Of a stretch of 64,000 nucleotides of DNA, positions 59,411 to 64,000 are shown piece by piece. Position 1 is the first letter of the stretch, and the number at the start of each line of letters is the position of its first letter. The notes beneath the pieces were generated by a model. That model was not told the DNA's origin and made no database searches. It saw only the letters and a program-made list of their open reading frames with translations. Source of the DNA: Delphinapterus leucas (taxonomy: Eukaryota > Chordata > Mammalia > Artiodactyla > Monodontidae); contig NW_022098021.1 in NCBI RefSeq assembly GCF_002288925.2, forward strand, positions 32,745,203 to 32,809,202, given 5' to 3'. A program made the translations under genes and the position numbers.

Positions 59411-61115
59411 TATACTTTTTAGATATTTGTCAAATGAGATATAACAAAACTTCCCAAATAGAATTTGCTAATCCTATTTTGGGACAAACATGAAATGCAG
59501 GTAATTTTCTGGGAAATGGAGCTGGAGCCAGAGATAACACTCACAGCCCCAGCCTTGAAGAGTAATGGAAACAAAGTCCAGCTCCAGAGGCAGGGTCTCC
59601 AGGCAGTGGCACTGGCACAGGTAAAACTGGCCAAGCTAAAATCCATCATGTCTTCAGGGAGCACTAGCAGAACCACACGCAACCTCTGTGACCTGGAACC
59701 GTCAGTGTGTGGTTGAGCTGTGCAAAGCAGCACCTGCTTGAGAGGTGAAGAGCACTGAGATCCTACCAAGACTTCACTCACCAGGCTGTGTGACTTTGTG
59801 TGGTGTTGTGTCCTCTCAGAGGAAAGAAGGTGTACACATTTTTCTAACTTGCACAAGGACACCAGATGGGTAGCTGTGGCCCTGACCTGGAAACCAGGTC
59901 AATGACATGTAGTCAAGCCAGCAGCTTTTAAGATGCTCCAGAGGATTTTTCCTATGTGTCAGATGGGATCAGAAGTTCCCACAAACCAGGAAAATCCAAG
60001 TTTTCTACTATCTTTAGACACCTTGACTCCATCCTAGGCTGATAAAATACCAACACAAAATAAATACCTTCTACTTCTTCTCTGGCAAAACTGAGAGAGA
60101 AAAAAAGATGTAATCTTAATACTCATGCACATACATGCAACTAGTGAGCACCAAGGTGTAATCAAGCAGAGAATGGCAAACAGAGAGTGGACATTTTTTT
60201 AACTGAATTACAAACATAAGACTCACTATTTTCATTCATGGATGTGGATTTTACAAGACAGCATGTTCATTAAATTTACATACATCAAGTTGAGTGGGAT
60301 AGTTAATGCCATGGAGAGTCAGACTGAATTTAAAATGATTGACTTATTTGGAGAATTAAGTGAATATACAAGCAGCAAACTGAAGATGGTCAGGTGTGAG
60401 GAAATTTACCCAAAGAGGGAAAACACTACAGACAGGCAGAAGCACGACTAGAGTTATAAAACGGATCCTGGAAAAACAGTACAATAATGGATCAAAACAT
60501 TCATAAGGATCAATAAGCATAATATTAAAAGGTAAAAATTGGAAGCACAGCAATATCAAAACCAAACATTCTTATTGTCAACAGCTATCATCTCATTTCA
60601 GTAGTGTTCAATGCTTTGTTTCATGGGTTAAAGCCAAAATAATTGTTCTTGGTAGCAGTTTTGCTAATGTTTTTTTTCACTACAGCCACAAATTGGTTAT
60701 ACGTTTTAAGAGGTCCACAATGATCCCCTAATTACTTCTCCTGGGACCTCAGAGCTCAACATCCTACAAGAGCAATTTTACCCATACTTCTTCTAAAAGT
60801 TTAATTCTGTCCTTCACCACACTGGAATTCATCTTCCATATCACACAATGTCAAAAGGTCTTGCTGATGTGTATCCCTACTGAGGAATGTTCTTACTACC
60901 ATGAGTGGTTTAGTGCCAAATAAAAACATCAAAGATTTCATGATCTCATTCCAGTTAATTATATACTCCCAAATAGTGCACATTAACTGAATCTCATGTA
61001 GTTCTGCAATTTAATATATTGTATTCTTAGATTAGGCTTAAGTAAAATTAGAAAACCTGTAAAAGATAAATACAACCAAAACCCTGGAACTTGGAATTAA
61101 CTTTATCACTACTTT

Positions 61116-61475
61116 TTTTAAAATAAATTTATTTTGTTTGTTTTATTTACATTTGGCTGCGTTGGGTCTTCATTGCTGCGCGTGGGCTTTCTCTAGTTGC
61201 AGGGAGCGGGGGCTACTCTTCCTTGCGGTGCGCGGGCTTCTCATGGCGGTGGCTTCTCTTGTTGCAGAGCATGGGCTCTACACGCGCAGGCTTCAGCAGT
61301 TGTGGCACACGGGCTCAGTAGTTGAGGTTCGCGGGCTCTAGAGCACAGGCTCAGTAGTTGTGACTCACGGGCTTAGTTGCTCCGTGGCATGTGGGATCTT
61401 CCCAGACCAGGGCTCAAACCCGTGTCCCCTACATTGGCAGGTGGATTCTTAACCACTGAGCCACCAGGGAAGCCC
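61116..61475 (-). mobile_element. CHR SINE, long variant
   Basis: A minus-strand long CHR SINE, about 360 bp, with internal GGGCTC/AGTAGTTG repeat blocks. It is flanked by TATYACTACTTT at 61104-61115 and 61476-61487 (one mismatch). It is related to the plus-strand copy at 24489-24813. Confidence 0.9.
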
Positions 61476-63254
61476 TATTACTACTTTATATTGAAGATGC
61501 CCATAAATATGCTAAAGCTATAAAACAGCTTATCTTTCTTTGTCCATCATTTTTTACTACGTTCTTATATTAACCTTTATATAATCGTTTCATTTCCTTT
61601 ACATAACTTTGATTATAAAGAGGTCAGAATTTTTGGTTTCACCAATAGTGGGGTTGGATTCACTGTTCTATCCACAATGTCCTTACTCAATCCCAATTAA
61701 AATTAACAGGAAATCAGATAGCTAGCTCATTAACAGGACAGCAGCCATAAAATAGCATTTACCCAGAGATTGACAACAAACTCATAAACGTTGTTATTCG
61801 ACCGAATATTCTAACTGGAGCTTATAGAAAGAGTGCAAACTATTTCAATTTGAAACCAAATTACAATTTAACCTAATGCCGGTATCAGGGAATAAACAAA
61901 CAGAGAAGAAACTTAAATATAACTTTTTTTCTCACATGCTATAAATTTTAGCAGAATAGACAAGAAATGAGATGAATATGCAGCATGCTGCACAACTCTA
62001 CTTTGGAATATAATCTGGCTGAAACTGTTCAAGCTTATGCATAAGCACCTACAATCACAGGCAACTGTTACGTAATTCAGCAGAAAAGAACACTGCTACT
62101 TATAAAAAGGGTTTCATTCACTTATTTGCTTTTCAACTTTTCTAAACAAATGGCCATTCCTTCATAAATTACATAAAGGATAAAATGGTTATTTCACAAA
62201 GCACAAAGGCTGACTTTTCTAGAGAAGAAAATAAGAATAAAAAAAAGCCTTCATCGTTTGGAAAGGCTGTACCTGCACACTTCCTAATTAGTGAAAGAGC
62301 AAGCTTAAACATTAACATAACCTTTATCCTTTTAAAACTCTCCTTTCTAATCATTTGACTGGTTCCACGAACTCCCACCAGGCAAAATCTAAGGCTCCTA
62401 AATCATTTATTTTCTCATTTATCTGGATCTAGAAGAAACAACGAGGCACTGACATTATCCCCCTGACAAACACAACCCATGAATCAAGTTGACAATAGCC
62501 TTACACTTCTACCCTCTCTTCCTCCTCCTCCATTTGGATTATTATTTGGATTGCTTTTAAACAATCTTTCCCTGAATTTTTCAATTTCTACCTGAAGGAG
62601 AGGGAGATGGGTGACAACTAATAGATCAGAACAAAACATTACCATAGAACCTCTCTCGTTTTATCTGGTCAACCCAAAATATACTTTTATAGTTTATAAG
62701 AAATAAAAAACACCCATGATACAGAAAAGTAGATTTGTAAAAAATGCTAATACTTGAAATAAGCGAACTGCTAGTAGGAATCTATAGCAGTCAATTAGCC
62801 CTTAAAGAACTAACACAATCGAGTTTTCCTTGGTGTTTCATTCAGACTCCTGGTGACCCTTAAGACATCACTTACACATCCAACACAATAGGTGTTCATT
62901 TGTCTGACTGAAGAAATAGCTATGCAAAAATCTTTAACACCAACAATGAAAGCGGAAAAAAAGATTTAAAAAGAAAAAAGAAAAATTATCTTTAGCGTGT
63001 ACCCAAAGAGTGGCAATGTGGAATAAAGATAGCAGTAAGAACCCTCCTCCCACCAACTGTACCAAAAAGAATCAAATTCAATTTTATCAGTTCACTTAGC
63101 TCTTCTTTCTTCCTCTGGACCTTAGTTTCAAAGATATCTGAGTTGACTACAAAGCAAAGAACACAAAGACATCTCAGTATTTAACTCTATGTGTACTAAT
63201 TTATATCTTTTCTTGCTTAGACATGGTATTCACCAAAGCAGAAGAAACAGACTA

Positions 63255-63350
63255 ACTCATTCAACAATACATGAAGTATGCACTGTGAAGACATGAAGGG
63301 AACAAAGATGAATAAAGTTAAATGTTCATAGTCCAGTAAAATAGAGTTCT
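63255..63350 (-). mobile_element. L2 3' end
   Basis: AACTCATTCAACAATACATG, AAGTATGCACTGTGAAGACA and AACAAAGATGAATAAAG are the reverse complement of a degraded L2 terminus. Confidence 0.5.
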
Positions 63351-63659
63351 TATGAAAAGATTAGAAAACTGATCTAATGACATAATAAATAAAAGAAAAC
63401 AGAAATGTATCATACATAGTCACTCATTTAATCAGTAATGGAGGATATACTCAGTTTAAAGGATAAAAATTAGCAGAACTACACGTCAACCTCATTGCAA
63501 GGCGAGTCTAGTGAAAGGCTAGCCAACTTAATTCAAATAACTGAAATGTAAAATGAAAAAAAGGCGTTTCCCAAATACTTCAGGAACAGGAAAAAAAAAA
63601 AAAATTAACTCTGGGGTTTTCTACTCCAGAAGGAGTAGAAAGGAAAAAGAAAGGAATAA

Positions 63660-64000
63660 GAATAGGAAAAGATATAAAAATTAGTCACAGATATTCTGAT
63701 TACATACATAGAAAACTATGAGGAACTCTACAAAGAATAAAAACTGAGAATTCAATAAGATTACTGAATACCAAAAGCAACACACAAATTAATAATCTTA
63801 GTAAAAATGTTAATTTTTTTTAAATACTAGTTACATTTTAGAAATAAACGAAGGAATAAAGCTCATAAAAGATGTACACGACCTCTAGGGAGAAAATTAT
63901 AAACTTTACAGTTCAGGAACAGAGAAAATCGAAATAAATAAATAGATATAAGATATCCAATGTTCACAGAAAAATTTAATATCACAAAGGCATTTATCCT
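63660..64000 (+). mobile_element. Old L1M ORF2 fragment running off the window
   Basis: Decayed L1 ORF2 sequence (ACTCTACAAAGAATAAAAAC, GAAATAAACGAAGGAATAAA, GATATAAGATATCCAATGTT) in plus orientation. No frame is preserved. It continues beyond 64000. Confidence 0.55.

Larger units (their letters stand above)
52969..64000 (-). other. Upstream intron of the DIAPH3-like gene, part
   Basis: It extends from the acceptor at 52969 to the right edge. It contains the AT tract, hAT, L1, L2, MIR and two CHR elements listed. The preceding formin exon was not recognised here. A G+C-richer patch at 59500-59860 carries a 147-codon minus frame and an 83-codon plus frame with no recognisable family. Confidence 0.55.

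Noticed and set aside
52969..64000. A further upstream formin exon
   Set aside because: The minus strand was scanned for the expected codons before EDMNLNE with a downstream GT donor and nothing convincing was seen.
1..64000. CRISPR arrays, operons or bacterial mobile systems
   Set aside because: The sequence is vertebrate intron with SINEs and LINEs. Repeats are microsatellites or dispersed elements, not spacer arrays.

Overview
This window is nuclear DNA from a mammal, almost certainly a cetacean (whale or dolphin). It is AT-rich, has no compact gene series, and carries about ten tRNA-derived SINEs of the CHR type (heads reading GGGCTTCCCTGGTGGCGCAG, A-rich tails, target-site duplications). 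It also holds a near full-length L1 of cetartiodactyl type and a deep layer of L2, MIR, ancient L1 and DNA-transposon remnants. CHR SINEs are shared by cetaceans, hippos and ruminants; the density and freshness of this 210-bp form point to Cetacea (inference).

Two short coding exons were found, both on the minus strand: 52864-52968 and 2206-2336. They have correct splice sites, join in phase 0 and encode consecutive parts of the N-terminal regulatory region of a diaphanous-related formin, best matched from memory to DIAPH3 (mDia2 type). The window is therefore mostly the ~50.5 kb intron between them, plus part of the upstream intron (52969-64000) and part of the downstream intron (1-2205). 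Transcription runs from high to low coordinates. The exons belong to the Rho-GTPase-binding region and the start of the armadillo-like inhibitory domain of an actin-nucleating formin.

Layout from left to right: 1-2205 downstream intron with L2 pieces and an AT microsatellite; 2206-2336 exon; 3-9.4 kb L2 and old L1 remnants with one young CHR; 9.4-12.3 kb mostly unique; 12.3-13.4 kb old L1 3' end; 13761-21008 full-length but broken L1 with a CHR nested in its 5' UTR; 21-24 kb unique plus L2; 24.5-29.7 kb dense nest (three CHR copies, TG/GA microsatellite, old L1s, and an unusual 3'-truncated L1 with a perfect 18-bp duplication); 29.7-38 kb mostly unique with L2 and old L1; 38.2-39.4 kb CHR, a complete terminal-inverted-repeat element and an LTR-like remnant; 39.4-44.8 kb MIR, an ancient L1/HAL1-like element and two SINEs; 44.8-52.8 kb mostly unique with MER5, L2 and MIR; 52864-52968 exon; 53-64 kb upstream intron with a long AT-rich tract, old repeats, two CHR copies and an L1 fragment running off the end.

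No new multi-gene system, CRISPR array or independent intact protein-coding gene is supported. The most interesting items are the 3'-truncated L1 insertion lacking poly(A) and lying in the same orientation as the host gene, the precise breaks in the full-length L1, the complete inverted-repeat transposon, and one candidate conserved noncoding block near 33.3 kb.
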